Translations under genes and position numbers: made by a program
The notes under the pieces: generated by a model
Databases searched by the model: none
Told to the model about the DNA's origin: nothing
The model's input: only the letters and a program-made list of their open reading frames with translations
In this document: in pieces, positions 17,558 to 26,400 of the stretch
How the letters are laid out: each line of letters starts with the position of its first letter
How positions within the stretch are numbered: position 1 is the first letter of the stretch
Source: an uncultured Saprospiraceae bacterium
GTDB lineage: Bacteria; Bacteroidota; Bacteroidia; Chitinophagales; Saprospiraceae
Length of the DNA stretch: 64,000 nucleotides
Direction: 5' to 3'
NCBI GenBank assembly: GCA_943788055.1
Contig: CALSOU010000006.1
Coordinates: 247,446-311,445, forward strand

Positions 17558-17764
17558 CTATCCGACCTCTTCTTCAAAGGCCTGATCTATTTCGCCCTCA
17601 ATGCTCCTAAGTCGCTTTTTACAGAATTTTATTAGCTCAGTGGATCTTCTAATTAGAGTTGATATCTCTTCTATTGAAATGTTATCATCCTGAATCTTGG
17701 CATGGATTGCTTGAAGTTCAGTGTACGCATCATCAAAATTTATGCTTGCTTTCTTTTTACTCAT
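17558..17764 (-). CDS. xseB: Exodeoxyribonuclease VII small subunit
   Basis: Small subunit that joins XseA to form exonuclease VII, which degrades single-stranded DNA. 68 residues, typical length. The family pattern is present: INFDDAYTELQAIHAKIQDD, then ISIEEISTLIRRSTELIKFCKKRL, then an acidic tail (GEIDQAFEEEVG). Its start overlaps the end of xseA by 8 bp, the usual xseA-xseB order in Bacteroidota. Confidence 0.93.
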   Translation of the reverse strand: MSKKKASINFDDAYTELQAIHAKIQDDNISIEEISTLIRRSTELIKFCKKRLRSIEGEIDQAFEEEVG

Positions 17765-18995
17765 GGCTCTTTGCTTTTACAATGCTTTGAATAGCTCCGT
17801 CAACTAAGGTGATTTCAATTTGATCACCTTCTTTTATGCTTTTAATAGAATCAATCAATTTTCCATTGAAGCGAACTATTGAATAACCCTTCTTTAATAA
17901 CCTTTCAGGAGCAATAAGTCTGTTTTGTTGTTCCCAATTTGCCAACTGATCTCTCTCTTGCTTAATTCTACTCTTTAGCAAAGTAGGGATCTCTTTATTA
18001 ATATTCTGTATCTGATCAAGCTTTGCGGAAAGTCGATGGTCAAGGCTAACCTCTATTTGTTTCCTAAATTGATTGAGGTATTCGTCTAGATTCTTAAACC
18101 TTTGTTGGACAGCTAGTTTTAGTTTAATCGCCTGATCGTATAAAAGGTTTTCAAAAGAAGCATAATGATCAATTAAGAAATTCGCAACAGCGGTTGGCGT
18201 TTTTAAGGCCACGGAGGAAACCATATCAGCTATACTTAAGTCAATATCATGTCCTATTCCAGTAATCACAGGAATTGGCATTTCAGATATTTGCTTGGCA
18301 ATTGCATAAGAATCGAAGCTTGACAAATCTAATTTTGAACCACCTCCTCGTGTAATCACTACAACATCATGGCGACCCACATCCGCTATGTCTTTAAGTT
18401 GACTGACTACTTCCATTTCTGTTCGCAGTCCTTGCATGGCAGCTGGGAAAAGTTGAGGCTTGAAAGCATATCCATATTGGTTTTGCTGGAGTTGCTGGAT
18501 AAAATCTTGATATCCAGCTGCAGTATCAGAGGATATTACCGCAATTCGTTGCGTTAGTGTAGGGAATCTGATGCCATTATTCAAATCCATGCGGCCTTCT
18601 TGCCTCAATTGTTCGATAACTTTTTCACGCTGAATAGCAAGTTGACCGTAAGTGTAACTAGGATCAATATCCTTTATGATAAGCTTCATACCAAAGCGCT
18701 CGTGAAAGTCCACCTCAACTTTGAGTTTAACCTGCATACCTTCTTTGAGAACTTTGTCAGCTATGAGACCTAGCTTTTTCCTTAAAAAGCTAAAGTCACG
18801 AAACCAAATAACCGCTGAAATCATCGCCTTTACTTGATCTGTCGTTTCATCTTTTTCAACAAGGTCGAGGTACGCATGACCTCTACTTTCATTAAAAGAT
18901 GAAATTTCGCAAGAGATCCACAAAGTATCCACGAAGTTTAATGCGATAACTTGCTTTATGTACTGATTTAGTTCAAGTAAATTATATACTTCCAT
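17757..18995 (-). CDS. xseA: Exodeoxyribonuclease VII large subunit
   Basis: Catalytic subunit of exonuclease VII. An N-terminal OB-fold domain (LWISCEISSFNESRGHAYLDLVEKD) is followed by the catalytic domain with IAVISSDTAAGYQDFIQQLQ, VVITRGGGSKLDLSSFDSYAIA, and PVITGIGHDIDLSIADMVSS plus KTPTAVANFL, all diagnostic. The C-terminal part is a long coiled coil with many Gln/Lys/Arg, then an OB-like end (KGYSIVRFNGKLIDSIKSI). I start at MEVYNLLELNQY (18995); a start 78 bp upstream would add a Phe/Tyr/His-rich stretch not seen in the family. Confidence 0.95.
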   Translation of the reverse strand: MEVYNLLELNQYIKQVIALNFVDTLWISCEISSFNESRGHAYLDLVEKDETTDQVKAMISAVIWFRDFSFLRKKLGLIADKVLKEGMQVKLKVEVDFHERFGMKLIIKDIDPSYTYGQLAIQREKVIEQLRQEGRMDLNNGIRFPTLTQRIAVISSDTAAGYQDFIQQLQQNQYGYAFKPQLFPAAMQGLRTEMEVVSQLKDIADVGRHDVVVITRGGGSKLDLSSFDSYAIAKQISEMPIPVITGIGHDIDLSIADMVSSVALKTPTAVANFLIDHYASFENLLYDQAIKLKLAVQQRFKNLDEYLNQFRKQIEVSLDHRLSAKLDQIQNINKEIPTLLKSRIKQERDQLANWEQQNRLIAPERLLKKGYSIVRFNGKLIDSIKSIKEGDQIEITLVDGAIQSIVKAKSHE

Positions 18996-19298
18996 GGTAT
19001 ATGCTTGAAGTTTGTGATTGGTGTCAAAGTAACAAAAAATATAGCGATCTTTTTTATTGAAATGTTTGCTCACAAATCACAAGATATTTGAGTTTTGGCT
19101 GATCTAAAGTGAATATTGTGAGATTTTTTCATAGAGTTAAAGTAAACTTGAATACAACACATGACTAATTTATGTAATATGTAAAGTATTGTATATGTAA
19201 TTTTTCTATTTTGGATTCCGTTTTAGATGCAAAAAATCCGTAATGATAAGTGAATGAGTTTTGGATTTTCCTGTTTACTACAATAGTGAAGTATTTCT
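18996..19298. other. Divergent intergenic region
   Basis: Between xseA (minus) and the SanA-like gene (plus). Very AT-rich; no gene, no clear hairpin. It must hold promoters for both directions, but no full -33/-7 pair is convincing. Confidence 0.5.
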
Positions 19299-19943
19299 AT
19301 GAGATTGATTATTAAGAGATTTACTATAACAGTATCCGCATTGTTTTTAATGCTTCTTTTACTGGTTTTTGGATGTGATCTATACATTAGCAGTTACAGT
19401 CAGAGAGGAACAACTGAATTGAAGGATGTGGAGTATCATCATGTGGGACCCCTGTTGGGAACGTCTAAATATACAAGCTCAAATACAGTAAACTTGTTTT
19501 ATCGGCATCGACTAGATGCGGCAGCCAAACTTTATAAATCTGGAAGAATCTGCAATATATTAGTATCTGCTGATAACCGTCATCGAAGCTACAATGCACC
19601 TATCACGTTTTACAAAGATCTTGTTGATAGAGGAGTTGAAGAACAGTATATTTATCTCGACTATGCTGGATTTAGAACATTCGATTCTGTGGTTCGAGCC
19701 CAAAGAGTATTTAAACAAGACTCAATTCTGATAATTTCACAGAAATTCCACAATGAGCGAGCAGTATTCATTGCTGATAAAATGGGAATTGATGCCTTAG
19801 CCTATCATGCTAAAGCCGTAGATTTCGGATTTTCACCAAAAGTTTATTTTAGAGAGAAGTTGGCACGCGTCAAAGCAGTCTTGGATATATATCTTCTCAA
19901 CACGAAGCCGAAGTTTCTTGGAGAAGAGATTACCATTTCATAA
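19299..19943 (+). CDS. SanA/ElyC/YdcF-family (DUF218) envelope protein
   Basis: A 214-residue inner-membrane anchored protein with a single N-terminal helix (SALFLMLLLLVFGCDLYIS) and a periplasmic DUF218 domain. Key segments match SanA, which in E. coli affects vancomycin exclusion at high temperature: GPLLGTSKYTSSNTVNLFYRHRLDAAAKLYKSG, NILVSADNRHRSYNAP, DYAGFRTFDSVVRAQRVF, and IISQKFHNERAVFIADKMG. Biochemical activity of the family is not established. Alone in its transcription unit. Confidence 0.88.
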   Translation: MRLIIKRFTITVSALFLMLLLLVFGCDLYISSYSQRGTTELKDVEYHHVGPLLGTSKYTSSNTVNLFYRHRLDAAAKLYKSGRICNILVSADNRHRSYNAPITFYKDLVDRGVEEQYIYLDYAGFRTFDSVVRAQRVFKQDSILIISQKFHNERAVFIADKMGIDALAYHAKAVDFGFSPKVYFREKLARVKAVLDIYLLNTKPKFLGEEITIS

Positions 19944-19955
19944 ATCACTGGTACC

Positions 19956-20168
19956 ATGAATAATGGACAATTACTGTACTTTAAGACAATGGTACAGATA
20001 TGGAGTAGAAAATTGCGTGCTTTTGGGATACATCCTTATTGGTTAGTCTTAGTTCCACCATTAATTTTTTGGCTAATAACAATGCTAGTCTGGAAAACGA
20101 ATTTTGCTGGTTATTTGGTCTTCGTTGCAGTAGTCTAAAGTTACTTCAAAAGGAGATTTGGCGCATTC
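19956..20168 (+). pseudogene. Small membrane protein remnant
   Basis: A 60-codon frame encodes KTMVQIWSRKLRAFGIHPYW, then a transmembrane pair (LVLVPPLIFWLITMLVW and NFAGYLVFVAVV), and stops at TAA 20136-20138. In the same frame the sequence continues as SYFKRRFGAFL. This resembles a family of small Bacteroidota membrane proteins that have a GIHP motif between their first helices and a KRNxFL-like end, which suggests a nonsense mutation. The 3' end runs into the tail of the next decayed gene on the other strand. Confidence 0.4.
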
Positions 20169-20749
20169 TTAATTGTAGGCATAGATATTTGTGGAAGACT
20201 CTGTTGTCTTTAAACCTTTTTTTAACGAACCTTTCTTCTGGCGTCTTGGAAAAACATAGAAACCGGTAGGTGTTACTTTATGTATTGGAATACCGTAAGA
20301 AGCGCTCACAAACCAACCTGTTGTTTCAGGATGACTGGTACCTAATTCGTATCCAATTCCTAATTGAAGATCAAGGATGCTAATCCCAGAGAAGATCGAA
20401 AAGTCATTGACATTCTTTTGATTGAAGGCGTCTATTTTGCTAGAGTAAAGTATTCCAAATTACACTCCTATCAAGTTGGCAAACTCTGTTTTATCATTCA
20501 AGATTTGATCTGTACTTAAGTCTTTAACGAATTTAGTTTTGCCGTAATTAAGACTCATACCTACTCCAAAGGTGCTGAATAACTCAAGTTGTCTAGCAAC
20601 ATCGGGATCCACTGTTTTATTTGCTAAATGAAATTTTGCAGCGAGTAAATTAATTGCTGAAGTCAAGATAAATCGATTTTCTTGAAAGCTTTTACTTGTA
20701 AGTGTTTGGCAATGGAGTAGGGAAGAATAAGGAAAAGTATGTATTTCAT
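20169..20749 (-). pseudogene. Outer-membrane beta-barrel-like protein, decayed
   Basis: ATG 20749 begins a signal-peptide-like MKYILFLILPYSIAKH, which then loses frame. One base missing near 20700 would join it to FQENRFILTSAINLLAAKF and the frame continues down to TAA 20460-20462 (TKFVKDLSTDQI, then KTEFANLIGV). In the same frame after that stop the protein goes on: FGILYSSKIDAFNQKN, LDLQLGIGYELGTSHP, GWFVSASYGIPIHKV, PTGFYVFPRRQKKGS and ends at 20169-20171. The alternating aromatic/glycine strands suggest an 'outer membrane beta-barrel' protein of about 190 residues. One deletion and one nonsense codon are needed to explain it. Confidence 0.55.
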
Positions 20750-20899
20750 TCGAAGAGCTTTATTGCTCAACTATATGGATGCTGTATTATTGTTGATGAT
20801 TAGAAGAAATCTATGTTTTTTATCTAGGTCTAAATATTACCAATTAGCCTTAACAACCTACTTTTTCCGTATCTTAGTTTAAAATAAAATTAACTATTC

Positions 20900-21838
20900 A
20901 TGTGGAAAACAGTAATCGCTTTAGTACTAACCTTAATCATTATACCTATTTGTACCTATTTGCTAGACGTTCCAATAACACCTGAACAGAGAGAGATATT
21001 AAATGTATTACTAGCAGTTTACGTAGTCAGTGCCTTATTATGTTTTGTAGTCAGCACGATTTCGAAGAATTATAGTCAAGTAGATAAAATCTGGTCAGTT
21101 ATTCCCATTTTGTATGTTTGGATTGTTGCTTGGAAAGTAGATTTTGAACCTAGAATCCTATTGATGGCATTACTAGTGACTCTTTGGGGAGTTAGATTAA
21201 CCTATAATTTTGCAAGAAGAGGCGGTTATTCTTGGAGATTTTGGGAAGGTGACGAAGATTACAGATGGGCGGAATTACGAGCAAAGAAGGAATTTCAAGG
21301 TGCGTGGAAATGGACTGCATTTAATCTATTCTTCATCTCTCTTTACCAGATGGGTTTGATACTACTTTTTACATTGCCGATACTAAAATCAACTGCAGGA
21401 AGTCCACTTGACCTGACAGATTTTATTTTGGCCACTCTTTTTATTGCACTTATTGCTATTGAAGCATTGGCGGATCAACAACAATGGAATTTTCAGAAGG
21501 AGAAGTATCGTCAGCTTGAAGAAGGAATCGAACTAGAAGCGCCTTATGACGCTGGGTTTGTTCAAAATGGCTTGTGGTCATATGTGAGACATCCTAATTA
21601 TGCAGCAGAACAAGCTATCTGGATAGTATTTTATCTCTTCAGTGTTTCAGCAACCGGAATATATATTAATTGGTCCATAGCAGGCTGCCTGCTGCTATTA
21701 CTGCTATTTAAAGGAAGCTCTGATTTTAGTGAAGGGATTTCGGAAAGAAAATATGACGAGTACAAGGGGTATAAAAAGAGAGTGGGGCGTTTTCTGCCCA
21801 AGTTGGGAAGAAAAGAAAGAGAGAAAGTTCCTGTGTAG
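20900..21838 (+). CDS. DUF1295 / steroid 5-alpha-reductase-like membrane protein
   Basis: An integral membrane enzyme of the isoprenylcysteine methyltransferase / steroid reductase superfamily, 312 residues with at least six hydrophobic helices. Diagnostic features of DUF1295 are QVDKIWSVIPILYVW, LVTLWGVRLTYNFARRGGY, WRFWEGDEDYRWAELRAK and, near the C-terminus, GLWSYVRHPNYAAEQAIW, the conserved cofactor-binding RHPNYxxE motif. Substrate is unknown. Monocistronic by position. Confidence 0.88.
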   Translation: MWKTVIALVLTLIIIPICTYLLDVPITPEQREILNVLLAVYVVSALLCFVVSTISKNYSQVDKIWSVIPILYVWIVAWKVDFEPRILLMALLVTLWGVRLTYNFARRGGYSWRFWEGDEDYRWAELRAKKEFQGAWKWTAFNLFFISLYQMGLILLFTLPILKSTAGSPLDLTDFILATLFIALIAIEALADQQQWNFQKEKYRQLEEGIELEAPYDAGFVQNGLWSYVRHPNYAAEQAIWIVFYLFSVSATGIYINWSIAGCLLLLLLFKGSSDFSEGISERKYDEYKGYKKRVGRFLPKLGRKEREKVPV

Positions 21839-21928
21839 TAATTTCTTGTAATGACTCTTTTTTTACAGAAGTTAATCTTTTGAGCCAACCGTTGTGCCTA
21901 GTCATTCGCCTTCTAGATAAAGACCATT

Positions 21929-22357
21929 ATGCGAAAATATATTAGTTTCCTATTAACACTCACTGCCATAACACTAATCATCGGATGCGATAAGTCTGCT
22001 TCAGAATGTGATTACAATGTCGAAGTGTCTGAGAAAGACTTTACAGACGGTCCTTATGATAGTTCAACAAAAGTTCAAGATCTAGCCTGGGATGGCACGT
22101 GCCTGACAGTTACATTTTCTTATGCTGGAGGATGCGAGGTTCATAGCTACGATTTCGTTAGCGATGGTTCAATCGCTGAGTCATTACCTCCGATTATTAC
22201 ATTAGGTTTGATTCATGATAATACAGACAATTGTGATGCTTTGATTACTGAATCTGTAACAGTTGACATCCTTGATTATCCTCAGTTGGGTGACTACGGA
22301 TCAATCATCTTTAAATTTAGGGGAAATGATTCTGCTGGCTATTTGATTGAATTCTAG
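21929..22357 (+). CDS. Hypothetical NigD-like lipoprotein
   Basis: 142 residues with a lipoprotein signal (ITLIIGCDKSA; lipobox Cys at residue 20). The mature part is a small beta-rich domain: LAWDGTCLTVTFSYAGGCEVHSYDFV, then LGLIHDNTDNCDALITESVTVDI and a GSIIFKF strand. The GGCEVHSYDFV and DNCDALITE patterns occur in small Bacteroidota lipoproteins annotated as NigD-like or hypothetical. Two mature cysteines in these patterns may form a disulfide. Role unknown. Confidence 0.65.
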   Translation: MRKYISFLLTLTAITLIIGCDKSASECDYNVEVSEKDFTDGPYDSSTKVQDLAWDGTCLTVTFSYAGGCEVHSYDFVSDGSIAESLPPIITLGLIHDNTDNCDALITESVTVDILDYPQLGDYGSIIFKFRGNDSAGYLIEF

Positions 22358-23106
22358 TCAGATTGTGATGTTTAAAATACGCTTTGGACTGCGGGAGGTT
22401 TTCTATCACTCCAATGTTATAGTAATAAACTTTGACCAGCCTTATTGGATGTTATTATCTGAAACGATACATTATTGAAGAACATGAACACTACCTTTTC
22501 TTTTTACAGTCTTTATTGATTTTTATTTGGTAAAAGTAGCTATCTACATTTTATAGACTTTTAATCCATAAACAATCACAATCTTACAAGTCAAAAAATA
22601 ACTTTCGTAAGTAAGTGACAAAGTAAATGATTGTTTAATGCTCGTTGCAGATAGCAATTCAGGGTAATTTTGTATTGCTTTCTGTATGTGTCTCTTTCGT
22701 TTATACAGTTTCTTTTTTGGCTGGAATTTCATCAGAATCAATCAAATATGTTCCCCATCCTGCTATCGCTTCAAAAATAGGTGCAAGTGCTCGTGCTTCG
22801 TTCGTTAATTGATATTCCTAATATCAAATGATTTACTCATATTCAGTCTTAAATTTAATATTAGGAACTGACGGAAGCAACAAATAAAATGAATCAAAAT
22901 AAATCAGTTGTTAGTGCTGTTTGTATTTATCTAGCATAAAGTCAGTGTCTTAAAAAATATGACAAGAAAAAATGAAATTGATTCGATTGTGTAAATTATC
23001 AGATTTGCAAGAAAAGCATCTAGCACACCATTTAGTTAATGGTTTAGACTTAGTATCTGTTTTGTGTAATTAAGGAAAATCCGGACTTCAGCTTCTTGTT
23101 GGAGCT
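22358..23106. other. Long non-coding stretch containing an HxlR remnant
   Basis: About 750 bp with no intact gene. It holds only the HxlR-like 3' fragment (22701-22817). Elsewhere the sequence is AT-rich with frequent stops in all frames. A GTAAGTAAGTGAC segment near 22604 looks like the direct-repeat operators that often accompany HxlR regulators, but this is weak. Confidence 0.5.
22701..22817 (-). pseudogene. HxlR-family regulator, C-terminal fragment
   Basis: 37 codons preceded directly by an in-frame TAG. The sequence EYQLTNEARALAPIFEAIAGWGTYL is the typical C-terminal winged-helix end of HxlR regulators (EYxLTxxGxxLxPxxxAxxxWG). The whole DNA-binding N-terminal part is missing, so this is a remnant left after deletion. 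Confidence 0.65.
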
Positions 23107-23676
23107 CTAGTTACCTACTGTTTGGACTTGGACTCCTTTTGTACTTGAATCAATGGAGCTGCTTTTTTTTTCGTACTTGTTAGCGTATTTCTTCCAAGGT
23201 GTGGTCTTATGATGGTCTTCATGAAAGTAATGGAGTATCATATCTAAGGTAAGTGCGTCACGATAGCCAGGTATTGGCTGAATTACTTTCATATTGTGGT
23301 CCAAAAACACGAGGGACGGATAACTTAGCTTACCTCGCAATATTTTTGCCGCTAATTCATGATATCCTTTCCTTCCAGCCTTTATAAAGTTGTACTCCGT
23401 ATTGTCGATGGTGATTGGTCCAGTATATTCCGCATCGAATTTGATAGCGTAGAAATTCTCATTTATATACTTAATAAGCTCTGGATTCTTAAATGTTGAA
23501 GCGTCCATTTTTTTACACCAACCACACCATTCAGTGTAGACATCAACCATGATCTTCTTGGGTTGTTCATGCATTTTTTCTTCTACTTCTTCCCAAGTCA
23601 ACCAGTTGATTTTTTGAGAATAACTAATCGTTAAACTGAGTAATAAAAGGCTCAACGTCCAAACTCCTTTTCTCAT
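23107..23676 (-). CDS. Secreted thioredoxin-fold protein
   Basis: 189 residues with a signal peptide (LSLLLLSLTISYSQ). It is a thioredoxin_7/DUF255-like protein: LTWEEVEEKMHEQPKKIMVDVYTEWCGWCKKMD carries the CGWC redox motif around residue 51-54, and YPSLVFLDHNMKVIQ has the cis-Pro. Such periplasmic proteins act as disulfide oxidoreductases. A charged tail rich in Lys/Ser follows the fold. Alone; about 225 bp separate it from the DUF5686 gene. Confidence 0.85.
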   Translation of the reverse strand: MRKGVWTLSLLLLSLTISYSQKINWLTWEEVEEKMHEQPKKIMVDVYTEWCGWCKKMDASTFKNPELIKYINENFYAIKFDAEYTGPITIDNTEYNFIKAGRKGYHELAAKILRGKLSYPSLVFLDHNMKVIQPIPGYRDALTLDMILHYFHEDHHKTTPWKKYANKYEKKSSSIDSSTKGVQVQTVGN

Positions 23677-23901
23677 GCTTTTTGTTACTGTCTATTAATT
23701 ATGGTTCCAATGTACTTCTTTTCAACTGATTTGAAAAGAAAATTACTTCAGATTAGGAGTTTTTATATTTTTTTTAACGCTTAATTTACATAACTCAAAT
23801 CTTCTGGTTCACTAGGCTTGTATCTATAAAGAAATCGTAATTAGAAGTTAAGTTCAGAATTTTACGAAAGTAAAGCTTCCTTTATTGAAGAATCGTCATT
23901 C

Positions 23902-26400
23902 TTAGTATAGCCATTCTCTTGCGAATGCATTGTAGAAGTTTAGACCGATTTTGTAGTTGATTGAAGTTGCAGTCAGGTTATTGTCAGCGGTAACAGCATA
24001 AACTGCTAGCTGCATAGTCTCGCCCAATATTTTGATCTTTTTACCAATACCTGCGTATAACTCGACATGGTAAAGGTTTTCTTCTGGAATCAAAAGTGTA
24101 CCACCTCCAGTAAGTAATTCCATTTGTAACTTGCTTATAAACGGAATCTTATCCAAGAAAAAGCCATCAAAATGATGAATACCACTAGCTTGGAAAAAGG
24201 CATCTGCGGTTGATCTCGTTTCGCCAATCTCAAGTAAATCTTGCAGAGGATTAGTAAAAAAGTACGGTGTCGATCCACGAAAGAAATTATACTCAAGTTG
24301 TCTTAATTTATTTTTATTAATAAAGCTTCCAGCTCGGACTTGATAGTTGAGACTACCGACCTTCAAAGTTGGCAGTTTATGTGTTAACCTTAGTTCCAGA
24401 TAGTCAAAATTGACTTCTGAATTACCAATTCCTGGAACTCCTTTTCTGTAGCTTAGTTGTAGAACAGGATTGTTGTTGGGTAGAAGAATTTTTTTTCTAC
24501 CTCTTGTGACGAATTGTTGTCCAAATCGATAGATCAAATCGGCTTCGAATGAGAATATTCGGTACCGATCAAAATCAAAAGCAGTTTCTTGAGAACCGAA
24601 AAGAAATTCCGAAAATGCGTTTGTTGTGAGGTTTGCCACCGACTGCTTGTCACTGTAAGCGATACTCGAATTCATGTATAGACCATTGACTAATTCCATG
24701 GAGTATCCAATTTCTCCAAACCGATTGTTTACAAAGTTACTTCTGGATATAATGGCATCGAGTGACTGAAAGAATGTAATTAATTCAAACACATTTCCAC
24801 CTCCAACATATATTCTAGCAAACTTCTGCGGTAAGAAGGTAAAGCCCAGTCGACCTCTACCTCTAATGTCATTATTTGTCAAACCATAATTAAGATTGTA
24901 GCTGAGATCTAGTTCATTACTATTAGGAAATTCTTTTGCTACCGTTCCACCAGGAGTTATCCGAAATCCATCGACTCCGAAGGCCTGAAAGGATGCCAAG
25001 ATAGGATTGAAAGTGTATGTTAAACCTCTTGCTCTCTTCCGCTTTCCAAATCCTTCAAGTGCAATCTTTCGCCATGTGATTTTATTAAAGATGGAATCTT
25101 GTTCTTGCAGATACTCATCACTTGTAATGGACCTATATATCGAATCTTGTTCTGTGAAAAATACTTTCAAGTCTTTTTCCAAAGCAACTCCACGGTATTC
25201 AAGCATCAAATCTGCATTGGGTTTCAGAGCTTGTTCAGTGTACCTGACTTTTTCTGCATTAAAGAAATTTGCCTTAAATGTTGAATTGAATATGTAATCT
25301 GAGGTTCGATAAGTTGATTTAACCGTGAAGTCTTTTCTTCCTAGCTTGGCCTTGTAATGGATTCGTTTTTCGGTTGGAATATTATATCCATTTTCATTGT
25401 TGTAGACCAGCTTAAGATTCAAACTGTCAAAACCATTGATTCCAGGACTATAATATAGGTCAGTTTTGGTTACTCTATAGTCAGACGAATGAACTTCGAG
25501 AGTACCTGTCCACAGAGGAGCTCCCTTGAAAAGTGGAATGACAGCTATGGTAAAAATGGTGTCTTCCGCAATGAAGTCCATTTTTTTCAATCTATACGTA
25601 TAATTTGAAAGTGCAGTATTTGCTAAGGGCGAAGTGATAGGTCGATCACTAAGGGTTTTGTTTTTAAATGAATTGTCATAGATGTCGATATCGAAGTCTT
25701 CGGGAGTTACGAAATATTCGAGTGGATTATATGTTGTGAATTGATTGCTTCCTTTGAAATTATTTCCAGTGGTCATCGGAGTGAATCGCTTGAGCTGTTT
25801 ATCGGCTGTCTGTTTAATTTCAGCCTTGATAATCTTTTTGTAATCTTGACCTCGTACAAACTGAGTTGCAGCAATCTCATTGAGGTATTCCACACGGTAG
25901 CTGTCTAGAGTTATGCTATCTCGCTCTTTTTCAGGGAGATATCTTGTCATCGTTGTTTGTTGGTATACTTCAGACTGGAATTCTTTTGGAATCGCTCGAC
26001 CCTTTTTCTCTTTGATGATTCGTTTGACAATCTGTTTCCCTAAATTCAGTCTTTCTGCTTCTAGAACAACTTCGTTGAATTGCAGAGAAGAGCTAGATAG
26101 CAGTATTTCGATTGATGCATTGCTATCGGTGTTCTTGTATTTTACTTCTTTTGGGTTGTAACCCAAAAAGCTATACCTCAGAGTAGTAGGTGTTTCTACA
26201 TTAAGCTCAAAGTAGCCTTCACTATTCGTAATCGCACCTTTTCCGGTGTTCAAATCCAAGATGTTGACGAATTCGAGCACTTGCAAAGCAGTGGAGTCGT
26301 AAACTATACCGTTGATCTGTTGCGCAGCAAGTTGATGTTTGCCAAAAAATGATGACAAGCACATAATCAATGCAAGTAGGATGTGGTTTTGATACTTCAT
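23902..26400 (-). CDS. DUF5686 outer-membrane protein with CarboxypepD_reg-like domain
   Basis: 832 residues. After the signal peptide (LLALIMCLSSFFGKHQLAAQ) comes a carboxypeptidase-like beta-sandwich (INGIVYDSTALQVLEFVNI, then GYFELNVETPTTLRYSFLGY), then a large domain that in this family is DUF5686, ending in a beta barrel whose last strand closes with an aromatic end (FYNAFAREWLY). Motifs include TDLYYSPGINGFDSLNL and LRLTHKLPTLKVGS. Function is unknown; an outer-membrane barrel is inferred. Its first 179 bp overlap the end of ribD on the same strand in another frame. Confidence 0.88.
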   Translation of the reverse strand: MKYQNHILLALIMCLSSFFGKHQLAAQQINGIVYDSTALQVLEFVNILDLNTGKGAITNSEGYFELNVETPTTLRYSFLGYNPKEVKYKNTDSNASIEILLSSSSLQFNEVVLEAERLNLGKQIVKRIIKEKKGRAIPKEFQSEVYQQTTMTRYLPEKERDSITLDSYRVEYLNEIAATQFVRGQDYKKIIKAEIKQTADKQLKRFTPMTTGNNFKGSNQFTTYNPLEYFVTPEDFDIDIYDNSFKNKTLSDRPITSPLANTALSNYTYRLKKMDFIAEDTIFTIAVIPLFKGAPLWTGTLEVHSSDYRVTKTDLYYSPGINGFDSLNLKLVYNNENGYNIPTEKRIHYKAKLGRKDFTVKSTYRTSDYIFNSTFKANFFNAEKVRYTEQALKPNADLMLEYRGVALEKDLKVFFTEQDSIYRSITSDEYLQEQDSIFNKITWRKIALEGFGKRKRARGLTYTFNPILASFQAFGVDGFRITPGGTVAKEFPNSNELDLSYNLNYGLTNNDIRGRGRLGFTFLPQKFARIYVGGGNVFELITFFQSLDAIISRSNFVNNRFGEIGYSMELVNGLYMNSSIAYSDKQSVANLTTNAFSEFLFGSQETAFDFDRYRIFSFEADLIYRFGQQFVTRGRKKILLPNNNPVLQLSYRKGVPGIGNSEVNFDYLELRLTHKLPTLKVGSLNYQVRAGSFINKNKLRQLEYNFFRGSTPYFFTNPLQDLLEIGETRSTADAFFQASGIHHFDGFFLDKIPFISKLQMELLTGGGTLLIPEENLYHVELYAGIGKKIKILGETMQLAVYAVTADNNLTATSINYKIGLNFYNAFAREWLY

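Noticed and set aside
17338..17610. Cysteine-rich small gene on the plus strand
   Set aside because: It runs antisense into xseB and has no family pattern; the cysteines can be explained by chance.
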